The position numbers and the translations under genes are program-made. The notes beneath the pieces were generated by a model that saw only the letters and a program-made list of their open reading frames with translations, was not told the origin of the DNA and did no database searches. Positions 52,710 through 60,627 of a DNA stretch of 64,000 nt are shown one piece after another (within the stretch, counting starts at the first letter, position 1; every line of letters begins with the position of its first letter). Where the stretch lies: positions 80,502-144,501 of the forward strand of contig NZ_BOOY01000039.1 of NCBI RefSeq assembly GCF_016863475.1, written 5' to 3'. Origin of the DNA: Spirilliplanes yamanashiensis (GTDB lineage: Bacteria; Actinomycetota; Actinomycetes; Mycobacteriales; Micromonosporaceae).

Positions 52710-53480
52710 GTGGATGGGACCGTGGAGTTCGCCGACCTGCTGCGCCTGATGGACGAACGCTCGACCGCCTTCCAGGCCGCGCTCGCCGCCGCGCCCACCC
52801 TCGACGCGCAGGTGCCGACGTGTCCCGAGTGGACGCTGTTCGACCTGGTGCAGCACCTGGGGGAGGGGCGCCACAGGTGGGCCGCCACCGTCGCCGCGGG
52901 GCCCGCCGACGGTCCCGCGGCCGTGTCCGCGCCGCCGGCGCCGCGGCAGCGCGAGGCCCTGATGGCCTGGTACGCCGCGTCGGTGCGGGAGCTGCTGTCC
53001 TCGCTCCGGGCGGCCGGGCCGGACCGTGGCTGCTGGACGTGGTGGGGCCGGTCGCAGTCGCCGCGAACCAGCGGCGCCGTCGCCCGGCACCAGCTCCAGC
53101 AGCTCGCCGTGCACACCTACGACGCCCAGGTCACGGTGGGCGCCCCGCAGCCGCTGCCCGGCGAGGTGGCACTCGACGGGGTCGAGGAGTTCCTGACCAC
53201 CTGCTGCGCGACGACGACCCCGTGGCCGCACAAGCCGGCGGTCGTCGACTACCACGCCACCGAGGGTCGCTCCTGGCGCGTCCTGCTCTCCGCCGACGGC
53301 GCCCGGGCCACCCGGCTCCCGTCCGGCGGTGCGGGACTGGAGGCGGCCGATGTCGCCGCCTGGGGCACCGCCCACGAGCTGGTGATGTTCTTCTACGGCC
53401 GCATCCGGACGGAGTCGCTGCGCACCGAGGGCGACCGGGGCATCTTCGACCAGCTCATCGCCTGGGATCCGGGGGTGTAG
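52710..53480 (+). CDS. Maleylpyruvate isomerase-family (mycothiol-dependent) protein
   Basis: A 256-residue DinB-fold protein of the MDMPI group. The N-terminal four-helix domain has VPTCPEWTLFDLVQHLGEGRHRW, whose His is the first metal ligand, and ARHQLQQLAVHTYDAQVTVG supplies the others; the C-terminal domain is the MDMPI_C type. Members transfer or use mycothiol, the actinobacterial thiol. The substrate is unknown. It is convergent with a decayed PPOX gene. Confidence 0.88.
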   Translation: MDGTVEFADLLRLMDERSTAFQAALAAAPTLDAQVPTCPEWTLFDLVQHLGEGRHRWAATVAAGPADGPAAVSAPPAPRQREALMAWYAASVRELLSSLRAAGPDRGCWTWWGRSQSPRTSGAVARHQLQQLAVHTYDAQVTVGAPQPLPGEVALDGVEEFLTTCCATTTPWPHKPAVVDYHATEGRSWRVLLSADGARATRLPSGGAGLEAADVAAWGTAHELVMFFYGRIRTESLRTEGDRGIFDQLIAWDPGV

Positions 53481-53506
53481 GGGCGCCGAGTGGCGGGCCC
53501 GAGGAG

Positions 53507-53798
53507 CTACTGGGCGACGCCGGCGAGCAGCCAGCGCACGACGCGAACCTCCATCACGACCCGCCACGGGTGCAGGGTCACCCGGCCTTCCGCCACGACG
53601 GGAGCGGCGCCGCCCTCCAGCGCCACGGACACCCGCGGGTCGAGGCGGACGTTGCGCACCTTCCGGTTCTTCTCGGCGCTGCAGATCCACAGGGCCGACT
53701 CGTGGAAGATGAACCACACCGGGGTCTGATGCGCCACAGCCACGCGAGCTTCCCCCGCTCCAGTCGTTCGGCGACGCTGTGATCAGGTCGGCTGACAT
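53507..53798 (-). pseudogene. Decayed F420-type pyridoxamine-phosphate-oxidase-fold gene
   Basis: The minus strand holds pieces of a PPOX/F420-dependent protein (about 135 residues when intact). MSADLIT begins at 53798; VAERLERGKLAWL follows in another frame; then HQTPVWFIFHESALWICS and EKNRKVRNVRLDPRVSVALE in a third; and finally VRWLLAGVAQ, which is the true family C-terminus. About seven residues are missing after KLAWL, and about fifty between AEGRVTLHP and the end (the part normally containing AAKYDGWD). The gene is therefore a relic, and the 78-residue open part is unlikely to fold. Confidence 0.7.
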
Positions 53799-53840
53799 GT
53801 CCCCCCTAACGACTGGTGGCTCTTCCGTGATCGCCGGCGT

Positions 53841-53870
53841 GCTGCTTTACTATGTCACTAGTAAAGCAGC
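53841..53870. promoter_or_regulatory. Perfect 12+12 bp operator of the YtrA-type operon
   Basis: GCTGCTTTACTA (53841-53852) and TAGTAAAGCAGC (53859-53870) are perfect arms with centre TGTCAC. It ends at the Shine-Dalgarno (AAGGAG, about 53871-53876) of the GntR gene, so binding would block its own expression. This is the clearest operator in the window. Confidence 0.8.
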
Positions 53871-53881
53871 AAGGAGCAACC

Positions 53882-54277
53882 GTGTTCGTCTTCCGGCTCG
53901 ACACCCACTCCGGCGTGCCGCCGTACCTGCAACTCGTCCAGCAGGTGCGCCAGGCGGTGCTGCTGGGCTTCCTCCAACCCGGTGATCGTCTCCCGCTCAT
54001 CCGCGAGGTGGTCGAGGACCTGGCGATCAATCCGAACACCGTCGCCAAGGCGTACCGGCAGATGGAGCTGGAGAACCTGGTGACCGGCCGGCCCGGCCAG
54101 GGCACGTTCGTCAACGCACAGCAGTCGGCCGCGATGTCGGCGGCGACGTACACGTCGCTGGGCCGCGGCCTGGCGACGTGGCTGCGCCGCGCCTACGCGG
54201 CCGGCCTCGACGAGCAGGCGGTCAACGCGCTCTTCGCGTCCGTGCACCAGCAGACCAGGAACGAGGACGTGGCGTGA
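53882..54277 (+). CDS. GntR-family regulator, YtrA subfamily
   Basis: A 131-residue regulator: N-terminal GntR HTH (SGVPPYLQLVQQVRQAVLLGFLQPGDRLPLIREVVEDLAINPNTVAKAYRQME) and a short helical C-terminal part, the YtrA layout without a ligand-binding domain. GTG 53882 has AAGGAG 6 nt upstream; the family N-terminus FRLDTHSGVPPY supports it. It heads an operon with an ABC ATPase and a permease (overlaps of 4 bp each). In Bacillus and others, YtrA regulators respond to cell-envelope antibiotics. Confidence 0.92.
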   Translation: MFVFRLDTHSGVPPYLQLVQQVRQAVLLGFLQPGDRLPLIREVVEDLAINPNTVAKAYRQMELENLVTGRPGQGTFVNAQQSAAMSAATYTSLGRGLATWLRRAYAAGLDEQAVNALFASVHQQTRNEDVA

Positions 54278-55173
54278 CGGCGACGGAGTTCGCGCTGCGC
54301 ACCGACGGGGTGGGCAAGCGGTACCGGAAGGGCTGGGCGCTGCGCGACTGCACCCTCGACCTGCCGGCGGGCGGCGTGATCGCCCTGGTCGGGCCGAACG
54401 GCGCGGGCAAGACCACGCTGCTGCGCATGGTCGTCGGCTTGCTGGCACCGAGCACCGGCACGGTCGAGGTCCTCGGCCACGACGTCACCGCCAGCACCCC
54501 GCAGACGCTGTCCCGGATCGGGTTCCTGGCGCAGGACCACCCGCTGTACAAGCGGTTCACCGTCGCCGAGATGCTCCGCTTCGGCCGGGCCACGAACCTG
54601 CGGTTCGACCAGGCGCTGGCCGAGCGCCGGCTGGCGACGCTGGGCATCCCGCTCGACCGCCGGGCCGGCACGCTCTCCGGCGGCCAGCAGGCGCAGGTCG
54701 CGCTGGCGCTGGCCCTGGCGAAGCGGCCGGACCTGCTCGTCCTCGACGAGCCGGTGGCCAGCCTCGACCCGCTGGCCCGGCGCGAGTTCCTCCAGGTCCT
54801 CATGGGTGCGGTGGCCGAGGGCGGGGTGACCGTCCTGTTCTCGTCCCACGTCGTGCACGAGCTGGAGCGCGTCTGCGACCACCTGGTCGTGCTCAACCAC
54901 GGCCGGGTTACCCTCGCCGGCGACATCGACACCCTCCTCGCCGAGCACCGGCTGCTCGTCGGCCCGCGCACGGCGACCGACCTCGACCGGGCCGGCGCCG
55001 TCGTCGAGGCGGTCCACAGCGACAGGCACACCACCCTGCTGGTACGCGACGGCGGGCTCCCGGCCGCACCCGGCTGGCAGGCCCAGCCGGTCGCGCTGGA
55101 GGACCTGGTGCTGGCGTACCTGCGCCGGCCGTCCGAGCCGGGCGCCGCGGTCACCTCGGGGGTGGCGGCATGA
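54274..55173 (+). CDS. ABC transporter ATP-binding protein (YtrB-like)
   Basis: A 299-residue ATPase with Walker A VGPNGAGKTT, signature LSGGQQAQV, Walker B LLVLDEPVASLDP and H-loop SSHVVHELE. The C-terminal 80 residues form an accessory domain. GTG 54274 overlaps the GntR stop (GTGA). It should power the permease encoded next, probably export or envelope-stress defence, judging from the YtrA-type regulator. Confidence 0.93.
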   Translation: MTATEFALRTDGVGKRYRKGWALRDCTLDLPAGGVIALVGPNGAGKTTLLRMVVGLLAPSTGTVEVLGHDVTASTPQTLSRIGFLAQDHPLYKRFTVAEMLRFGRATNLRFDQALAERRLATLGIPLDRRAGTLSGGQQAQVALALALAKRPDLLVLDEPVASLDPLARREFLQVLMGAVAEGGVTVLFSSHVVHELERVCDHLVVLNHGRVTLAGDIDTLLAEHRLLVGPRTATDLDRAGAVVEAVHSDRHTTLLVRDGGLPAAPGWQAQPVALEDLVLAYLRRPSEPGAAVTSGVAA

Positions 55174-56147
55174 CCTGGTTGATCTGGCGCCAGCACCGTA
55201 CCGAGGTCTGCGTCCTGGGGTTGCTCGTCGGCCTGTTCGGCGTCGGCCTGCTCGTGCTCGGGTCCCAGGCCCACGACCTGTTCCCCGGCGGTCCCGTCCG
55301 GTGCGCGGGAGACGCCGGCACGAGCGAGGCCTGCACGGCCGCCCTCCGCCGGCTCGACGAGGAATACGGGTACATCGAGAATCTCCTGGCCGCCTTCTAC
55401 CTGATGCCCGTCGTCATCGGCGCGTTCCTCGGCGCGCCGCTGCTCGCCCGCGAACTGGAGGACGGCACCTGGCAGCTCGCCTGGACACAGGCCGTGCCCC
55501 GGATGCGCTGGCTGGCGGCGAAGCTCGCGGCGCTGGCCGCCGTCACGGTCGCACTCACCGGGCTGTTCACGGCGGTGATCACCTGGTTCCGCCAGCCCTT
55601 CGACGTGTGGGAGGGCCGGTTCCAGTACGACGCCTTCGACGTGGAGGGACTCGTCCCGGCGGCATACGCCCTGTTCGCGTTCGGCGTCGCCACCGCCGCG
55701 GGCGCGATCCTGCGGCGCAGCCTGCCCGCGTTCGGCGTCGCCTTCGGCGCGTTCCTCGCCGCCCGCATGGCGGTGGCCTCGCTGGCCCGCCCCGCGTACG
55801 CCACGCCCCTCACCGCCACCGAGCCGGTCGCAGCCGGCGGCGCGACCGACCAGACGGGGAGCCGGCCCGCACCCACCGTCGCCGACTGGATGATCGACAA
55901 CGGCTACGCGGACGCCACCGGGCGCAGGCTGACCACGCTCGAGTACTACGAACTGAAGGACGCCGCCGACCGGGCGGGCGCCAACCTCAACCAGTTCCTC
56001 CACGCGCGGGGCATCCAGGAGTACTGGGTCTACCACCCGGCCGACCGGTTCTGGACGTTCCAGCTCATCGAGGCGGCTGTGTTCATCGCGGTCGCGGCGG
56101 TGCTGATCGGTGTGGTGGTGTGGCGGGTCCGGCGCCGGATCATGTAG
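55170..56147 (+). CDS. ABC transporter permease
   Basis: A 325-residue membrane protein: helix 1 VLGLLVGLFGVGLLVLG after MTWLIWRQHRTEV, an exported loop with two Cys (VRCAGDAGTSEACTAA), then VIGAFLGAPLLARELEDGTWQLAWTQ (the ABC-2 coupling motif), three more helices, a large loop (about 210-295) and the last helix IEAAVFIAVAAVLIGVVVWRVRRR. The ATG overlaps the ATPase stop by 4 bp. Substrate unknown. Confidence 0.88.
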   Translation: MTWLIWRQHRTEVCVLGLLVGLFGVGLLVLGSQAHDLFPGGPVRCAGDAGTSEACTAALRRLDEEYGYIENLLAAFYLMPVVIGAFLGAPLLARELEDGTWQLAWTQAVPRMRWLAAKLAALAAVTVALTGLFTAVITWFRQPFDVWEGRFQYDAFDVEGLVPAAYALFAFGVATAAGAILRRSLPAFGVAFGAFLAARMAVASLARPAYATPLTATEPVAAGGATDQTGSRPAPTVADWMIDNGYADATGRRLTTLEYYELKDAADRAGANLNQFLHARGIQEYWVYHPADRFWTFQLIEAAVFIAVAAVLIGVVVWRVRRRIM

Positions 56148-56323
56148 TGCAGCTGATGTCGGGGCGTAGTCCTTCGAGCGGCGGCTCGACGCCGACCGCC
56201 ACGACGTGGAGGTCCGGCTGACGCTCGGGGATCAGCGGATCAAGAATGTCGGCTGGGTGCGGGGCCGCCCGGGCAGGTCGAGCTGCCGGGCGTCGGGTGA
56301 CGGGCCGCGAAGCCTGGCCGGGC
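56148..56323. other. Left margin of the accessory region, no supported gene
   Basis: Both strands are partly open but neither gives a protein I recognise. One arm-like sequence is GCCCGGGCAG with CTGCCGGGC near 56270-56295. GC falls and repeats begin right after it. Confidence 0.4.
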
Positions 56324-56413
56324 CTCCCGGAGTCGCCGGGGTTCGGTGGCGGAGCCCCGGCCGCCGGAGGCAAGGTCCGGGCCGTAGGGCCGGAGGCTCT
56401 ACCCGCTGGAGGC
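56324..56413. repeat. Repeat R3, copy A (about 90 bp)
   Basis: Imperfect copy of 61837-61928. The core, CCCCGGCCGCCGGAGGC then CGTAGGGCCGGAGGC and TACCCGC..GGAGGC, contains three GGAGGC-ended units. In both places the stop codon of a small minus-strand gene lies inside the repeat, so it may be a transcription-termination module or a mobile repeat. Confidence 0.7.
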
Positions 56414-56688
56414 AGGCTCCGATTGCGGCCGCTGAACCCACTTCCACAACACGGGCGCAGGCGCCGCGGATTCTGCGGCGGCGACAGCCTCTTCCGGCGT
56501 GGTGAAGCCCTGCGAGTCGGGCCAGAACCCGTCCTCATGTCCGGCCAGCCTGGCCGGTGCCGCACGTAGTACAGGTAGCCGGCGGCGTTCAGCTGAGGGG
56601 CTTCGTCCAGGCCGAGGTCTCCGTCAGCGTCGCCGACGGCGTACCAGAAATCGTGGCCAAGCCGCACGATACGCACGGTCGTCGGCAT
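56399..56688 (-). pseudogene. Frameshifted small protein of the accessory region
   Basis: From ATG 56688 the minus strand encodes TTVRIVRLGHDFWYAVGDAD, GLDEAPQLNAAGYLYYVR; a shift of one base near 56560-56563 restores LAGHEDGFWPDSQGF and TPEEAVAAAESAAPAPVLWKW, ending EPASSG at 56399. The length without the indel (about 96 residues) fits a single domain. I know similar short actinobacterial proteins without a function. A sequencing error cannot be excluded. Confidence 0.6.
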
Positions 56689-56859
56689 GACGCCATCGTC
56701 ATGTTCGCCGGTCTCGCGGTGGCCGCTGCCCACCGGCTGAATGCCGTGACCAGGAAACGCGGTGCCCTCGAACAACCCTGCCTCTACTGTCGCCTCGTGA
56801 CGAGCTTCCCGGCGCAGGCTCGGCGGGTCCGAGACGAACAGCTTGCCCCGCACCAGCGG

Positions 56860-57438
56860 ATGCCGGCGCTACGCGAGTGCGTCCTCCACTTCGGGCCATA
56901 CGGCTTCCGAGCCACCTGGCATCACCTCATGCTGACTGCCCGGGTCCCCCAGGATCTCGATGCGGATCCCAACTCTCTGGTGCGTGCAGTGGTCGAGCTC
57001 GAGAAGGCTCGTGCCGTGTGGCTCGAGCACCGTGACACCTTCACCGAGCGGCGAAGGCGGGAGAAGGCGGAGGGCAGGCGTTCACCTCGGCGGTCGGAGG
57101 GCTGGTACTCGTGGGCAGGCCGGCTCGCGTTCTGCCCCGATCCGATGCGGCATCCGAGCGAACCCTTGCCGATCGTCATGGAACGCCTGATCGGCGCCTA
57201 CATCACCGGCGATGCCTGGAGCTTGAGGTGCCCGGTCTGCGCGGGGGATCGGGCCGCGTCGGAGCCGTGCCCGGCCTGTGGGGTGGCCCCGCCTGGCCTC
57301 GCGATCGCTCTGCCGACAAATCTGCAGCACCGTATCGCTCGGGACTGGCACCAGATCTGGCAGCGGACCGGGCTGCCCGTCGACGGGGCGGTCGGCCGAC
57401 GCGAAACGGCGGCCACGCGGGCGGGAAGCCCGGCGTGA
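56860..57438 (+). CDS. Zinc-ribbon protein of unknown function with an integrase-derived tail
   Basis: About 192 residues from ATG 56860: LRECVLHFGPYGFRATWHHL, a charged helical part (EKARAVWLEHRDTFTERRRREKAE is one segment), and a zinc-ribbon-like CPVC...CPAC pair (RCPVCAGDRA, EPCPACGVAP). The last residues (DGAVGRRETAATRAGSPA) equal the C-terminus of the integrase remnant at 61455, because the reading frame enters repeat R1. The original stop of this gene has probably been replaced by recombination. The start is uncertain; no clear ribosome site. Confidence 0.6.
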   Translation: MPALRECVLHFGPYGFRATWHHLMLTARVPQDLDADPNSLVRAVVELEKARAVWLEHRDTFTERRRREKAEGRRSPRRSEGWYSWAGRLAFCPDPMRHPSEPLPIVMERLIGAYITGDAWSLRCPVCAGDRAASEPCPACGVAPPGLAIALPTNLQHRIARDWHQIWQRTGLPVDGAVGRRETAATRAGSPA

Positions 57439-57477
57439 CCGCCGTCCGGCAGGTTGTACCCGATCTGTACCCAGGAT
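57364..57477 (+). repeat. Repeat R1, copy A (114 bp, att-like)
   Basis: About 93% identical (8 mismatches seen) to 61381-61494, exactly 4017 bp away, in direct orientation. It covers the 3' end of an integrase coding sequence and the sequence after its stop, which has two TGTACCC units 5 nt apart, as arm-type integrase sites often do. It may be an attachment-site copy left by integration or a recombination duplicate. Confidence 0.75.
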
Positions 57478-57481
57478 AGGT

Positions 57482-57653
57482 GAGCCCCGGAGCCTCGATG
57501 GCGAGGGCGCCCGGGGCTTCGTCGTGTCCACCCGGTGTCGCGGTGGCCACCGCCGGCCCGCGCCGGGAGCGAAGGGCAAGGCGCGGACCGGCCGGCGGAG
57601 TGGCTCGCGCGGAGGTCGGAGGCCGCCCTTGAAGGCGTATGGGAAGTTGTCAC
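57482..57653 (+). repeat. Repeat R2, copy A (about 172 bp)
   Basis: Roughly 85% identical by eye to 62210-62382, direct orientation. It begins with a terminator-like hairpin (AGCCCCGG 57483-57490, CCGGGGCT 57511-57518) and continues as non-coding GC-rich sequence ending CCGCCCTTGAAG..GT. It starts 4 bp after R1 copy A. Confidence 0.7.
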
Positions 57654-57896
57654 CGACAAGATGGCTTGAGGATGTCGAGCTCCGCTTGATGCGTTACTAG
57701 CTGGCTCCAGATGATGCGTCACACTCCGCCGGGTGCTGGTGGTGACTATCTCCGTGGTTCCGAACACCGTTTGAACGCTGTTTTCGACGCCACCCGATCG
57801 TCGGCGGATTCCGTCTCGGCGAGTTCCAGAGCCTCAGATCGATCGCCATGCGGCGAGACGGCGTTGTGGACCGGCGGGGCAGCAGTCAGCCGCCGT
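57654..57896. other. 243-bp region without a gene
   Basis: Lower GC than the rest of the window, no open frame of interest and no obvious promoter. It separates the repeats from the quinone-oxidoreductase gene. Confidence 0.5.
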
Positions 57897-58901
57897 CTAC
57901 GGTGCGGCTACAAGCTCGGCCGTCGAGGCCACGGTGACGACGGCTTGGCCGACGGCGTCACCGCTGCGGCTGGTGATGGCGGCGGGGACGTCGTCGAACG
58001 TGTACTGGTCGGTGACGGGCGGGCTGATGGCGCCTTGTCGTAGGAGGTCGGCGAGGGCGTTGAGGGTTTCGTCGCGTTCGGTGTCGTGGCGGAAGGCGGA
58101 CAGGGCTCCGCTGACGGAGTAGTCGTTGAACATGATGTGCTGGGGGTCGGGTTGGCCCCAGGTCCCGCTGGCGAAGCCGACCAGCAGGACGCGCCCTGCT
58201 CGTGCGATGGCGTGCGTGGCCTGGTCGTAGGTTTCGCCGCCGACGGTGTCATAGACGACGTCGACGCCGTGGCCGCCGGTGAGGTCACGGACCGTGTCGG
58301 TGAGGGGCTGTTCGCGGAGGTTGATGACGTGGTCAGCGCCCTGGGCCTGGCAGAAGCGGGCTTTGTCATGGTTGCGGGCGGTCGCGATGACGGTGGCGCC
58401 GAGGGCTTTGCCGAGTTGGATCGCGGCGGAGCCGGTGCGTCCTGAGCCGCCGAGGACCAGCAGTGTCTCGCCGGGTTGGAGCGCGGCCCGGTGGGCCAGG
58501 CCGATGTGGGCGACGTGGAAGGAGCCGGGGAATCCGGCCGCCTGGCTGTCGGTGAGTTCCGGCAGGACCGGCACCGCCCCGGTGGCCGGGCTGAGGGTGT
58601 ACTCGGCGAGGCCGCCCACCGCGATGTCGGCGCGGCTGTTGCCCATGATCCGGGTGCCTACCGGGAAGGGGTAGCCGGAGCCGGCTTTGTCGACGATGCC
58701 CACGATCTCCTGGCCGGGAGATACCGGGGGTGCGGGGACGAAGGGGTAGCGACCCTGGACCATCAGGAGGTCGGGAAGGGCCACACTGGCGGCCAGAACC
58801 CGCACGCGTGCCTCTCGCGGACCCGGTTCGGGCAGGGCTACCTCGGCCAGTTTCAAGACGGCCTGCGGCATGCCGAACTCGGTTGCTTGCCAGCGCTTCA
58901 T
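57897..58901 (-). CDS. Zinc-free MDR quinone oxidoreductase-like enzyme
   Basis: A 334-residue NADPH:quinone oxidoreductase of the medium-chain superfamily. Rossmann motif LLVLGGSGRTGSAAIQLGKALGA, cofactor loop ARNHDKARF, VVYDTVGGETYDQA; no catalytic-zinc Cys or His cluster, as in QOR/zeta-crystallin. ATG 58901 has AAGGAAG upstream. It is the last of three minus-strand genes (F420 reductase, TetR, this). Possible role: reduction of quinones or reactive carbonyls induced through the TetR regulator. Confidence 0.88.
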   Translation of the reverse strand: MKRWQATEFGMPQAVLKLAEVALPEPGPREARVRVLAASVALPDLLMVQGRYPFVPAPPVSPGQEIVGIVDKAGSGYPFPVGTRIMGNSRADIAVGGLAEYTLSPATGAVPVLPELTDSQAAGFPGSFHVAHIGLAHRAALQPGETLLVLGGSGRTGSAAIQLGKALGATVIATARNHDKARFCQAQGADHVINLREQPLTDTVRDLTGGHGVDVVYDTVGGETYDQATHAIARAGRVLLVGFASGTWGQPDPQHIMFNDYSVSGALSAFRHDTERDETLNALADLLRQGAISPPVTDQYTFDDVPAAITSRSGDAVGQAVVTVASTAELVAAP

Positions 58902-59052
58902 ATCAGAACAGCTTCCTTGGAGCGGATGGTTGCGTGGGTGGTGCTGAGCGTGGTTCACGGGCCTGGGCTGCTGCGCCGGCATGATTCACCGGCAGATCGC
59001 GGGGATGCGGTGCCTGGAGCTACCTCCGAGAGCTACAGCCCGCGGGGAGAGC

Positions 59053-59628
59053 TCAGGTGCGGAAGCCGTCCTGGACGATGGCTCGCAGATTGTCCGGTGA
59101 CGGCTCGTCGGCCAGCGAGGAGCCGCGGACCCAGCTCAATGCGAGGGCCATCAGGAACAGGTCGAGAGGGCGCAGACCGTCGCGGGCCTTGCCGTCCCGC
59201 TGGGCCGCCTGCAGGAACTGTGCAGTCTGGTCTACGAACCCGGCGCAGGTCACGGCGAGCCGGTTCTGCACCCCGGTCATTGCCGTACGGACCGGTCCTG
59301 GAAAGCCCTCGAAGGCGCTGAAGAACTCCTCGACCACCACGAGCCAGGAGCGCAGCGCCTCGCCGGTGTCGGCCAGTCGCTGGATCCGCTCGATCTCTGC
59401 TGCCATCTGGGTGGAGCGTTGCTCGACCAGTCCCGCGATCAGGTCGTCGCGGGTCGGGAAGTGGCGGTACAGCGTCGCGGACCCGACCCCGGCGTCGCGC
59501 GCGATCGCATCCAGCGAGGCCCCGACGCCCGACTGCGCGAAGTGCCGCTCGGCCTCGGCCAGTATCAGCGAACGGTTGCGCTCGGAGTCGGAGCGGATTC
59601 GCCGGACCCGCGCTGGGGGTGGAGCCAT
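59053..59628 (-). CDS. TetR-family regulator
   Basis: A 191-residue TetR protein with a typical HTH: ILAEAERHFAQSGVGASLDAIARDAGVGSATLYRHFPTRDDL is spread over about residues 18-60. The C-terminal domain matches the TetR_C_33 style regulators of detoxification genes. GAAGGA precedes ATG 59628. It lies between two redox genes on the same strand. The palindrome at 60601-60623 is its most likely operator (inference). Confidence 0.92.
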   Translation of the reverse strand: MAPPPARVRRIRSDSERNRSLILAEAERHFAQSGVGASLDAIARDAGVGSATLYRHFPTRDDLIAGLVEQRSTQMAAEIERIQRLADTGEALRSWLVVVEEFFSAFEGFPGPVRTAMTGVQNRLAVTCAGFVDQTAQFLQAAQRDGKARDGLRPLDLFLMALALSWVRGSSLADEPSPDNLRAIVQDGFRT

Positions 59629-59744
59629 GTCGTGTCCTTCCCGTGGGGTGAGGATCCGTCGCCGGCTGTTCGGTGACCTGGTGTCCGGTCCCTGCGGGGC
59701 AGGGCCGGCAAGCAGGAATCGTGTCCAGCAGGGTGGTGGTGATC

Positions 59745-60494
59745 TCAGGCCGGGTCGGGGGTCAGGGTGATGGCGCGGTGCAGCCGGACGGTGTTCTCCC
59801 GGTCCAAGGCGTCGCCGAAGGACACGAAGGCCTGCATGCACAGGTCACGGCGCAGCGGTGCGTGCTGGCGGTCGGCCCGTTCGATCGCTGCGAGGAGGGC
59901 TTCGCGGGGCAGTTCGGTGCAGTAGGCGGAGGTGCCGGGGTGGGCGCGCCAGGTGTTGTCCAGCCCGCCGATGTCGACCGGGTCGAAGCCGGTGATGTCG
60001 GTCAGTTCCGCCGCGAGCCGCCGGGCGTCGGGGTCGTCGCCGGCGACGGGCAGGGCGATGCGTCCCGGGATGCCCGCCGGGGTGCCCTTCTCGGCGAGGG
60101 TCTGGGCGAGGACGGCGTTCCAGGCCTTGGTGACGGGGCGGCCGAGCTGCTCGGAGATCCACCGGGCCTCGAGCTGGCCGTCGTCGATGGCGGCGATGTG
60201 ACCGTCGCGGTAGGGGTGGTAGTTCCCGGTGTCGATGACCGGCACGTCGTCGGGCACGCCGTCGAGCAGCGAGCGGATCGCCGCGTAGCTGTTGAGGTTG
60301 ACCGTCGTGATGATGACGTCGACGTCGCGGACCGCGTCCGCCGTCCACGCCGCGGTGACGCCGAGCGAGGCCGCGAGCTCGCGCAGCGTCTCAGGGTCGC
60401 GCGAATTCGCAAGCTTCACGGCGTGGCCGTCGACGGCGAACGCCTTTGCCAGGGGAACGCCGACGTTGCCGGCTCCGAGGATGGCGATCTTCAC
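59745..60494 (-). CDS. NADPH:F420 reductase / NAD-binding reductase-like protein
   Basis: A 249-residue protein of the F420-dependent NADP reductase-like group: MKIAILGAGNVGVPLAKAF (GxGxxG-type Rossmann), ANSRDPETLRELAA, VIITTVNLNSYAAI, DTGNYHPYRDG, AWNAVLAQTLAE and DITGFDPVDIGGL. The order matches KARI/F420 oxidoreductases. It is first in a three-gene cassette with a promoter at 60599-60627. The substrate pair (F420 or another) is not proven. Confidence 0.85.
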   Translation of the reverse strand: MKIAILGAGNVGVPLAKAFAVDGHAVKLANSRDPETLRELAASLGVTAAWTADAVRDVDVIITTVNLNSYAAIRSLLDGVPDDVPVIDTGNYHPYRDGHIAAIDDGQLEARWISEQLGRPVTKAWNAVLAQTLAEKGTPAGIPGRIALPVAGDDPDARRLAAELTDITGFDPVDIGGLDNTWRAHPGTSAYCTELPREALLAAIERADRQHAPLRRDLCMQAFVSFGDALDRENTVRLHRAITLTPDPA

Positions 60495-60598
60495 GGAGAA
60501 CCCTTCGAGGTACGGCGGTGCACGTCAGAGCTGCTGGGCCTCGATGATCCGGTTGGTCGAGAGAGCACGATGCCCTTAGGTGGGGGCTTACCCCGGTT

Positions 60599-60627
60599 AT
60601 TAAACAGGGGCAGCCCCCGTTTAGCAA
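60599..60627 (-). promoter_or_regulatory. Promoter with internal palindrome for the redox cassette
   Basis: On the minus strand TTGCTA (60622-60627) and TTTAAT (60599-60604) are 17 nt apart. The palindrome TAAAC-A-GGGG / CCCC-C-GTTTA (60601-60605, 60607-60610 and 60614-60617, 60619-60623) fills the space between -35 and -10, a classic repressor position. A second, partly overlapping hairpin uses GGGGGCT (60582-60588) and AGCCCCC (60612-60618). Confidence 0.65.
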
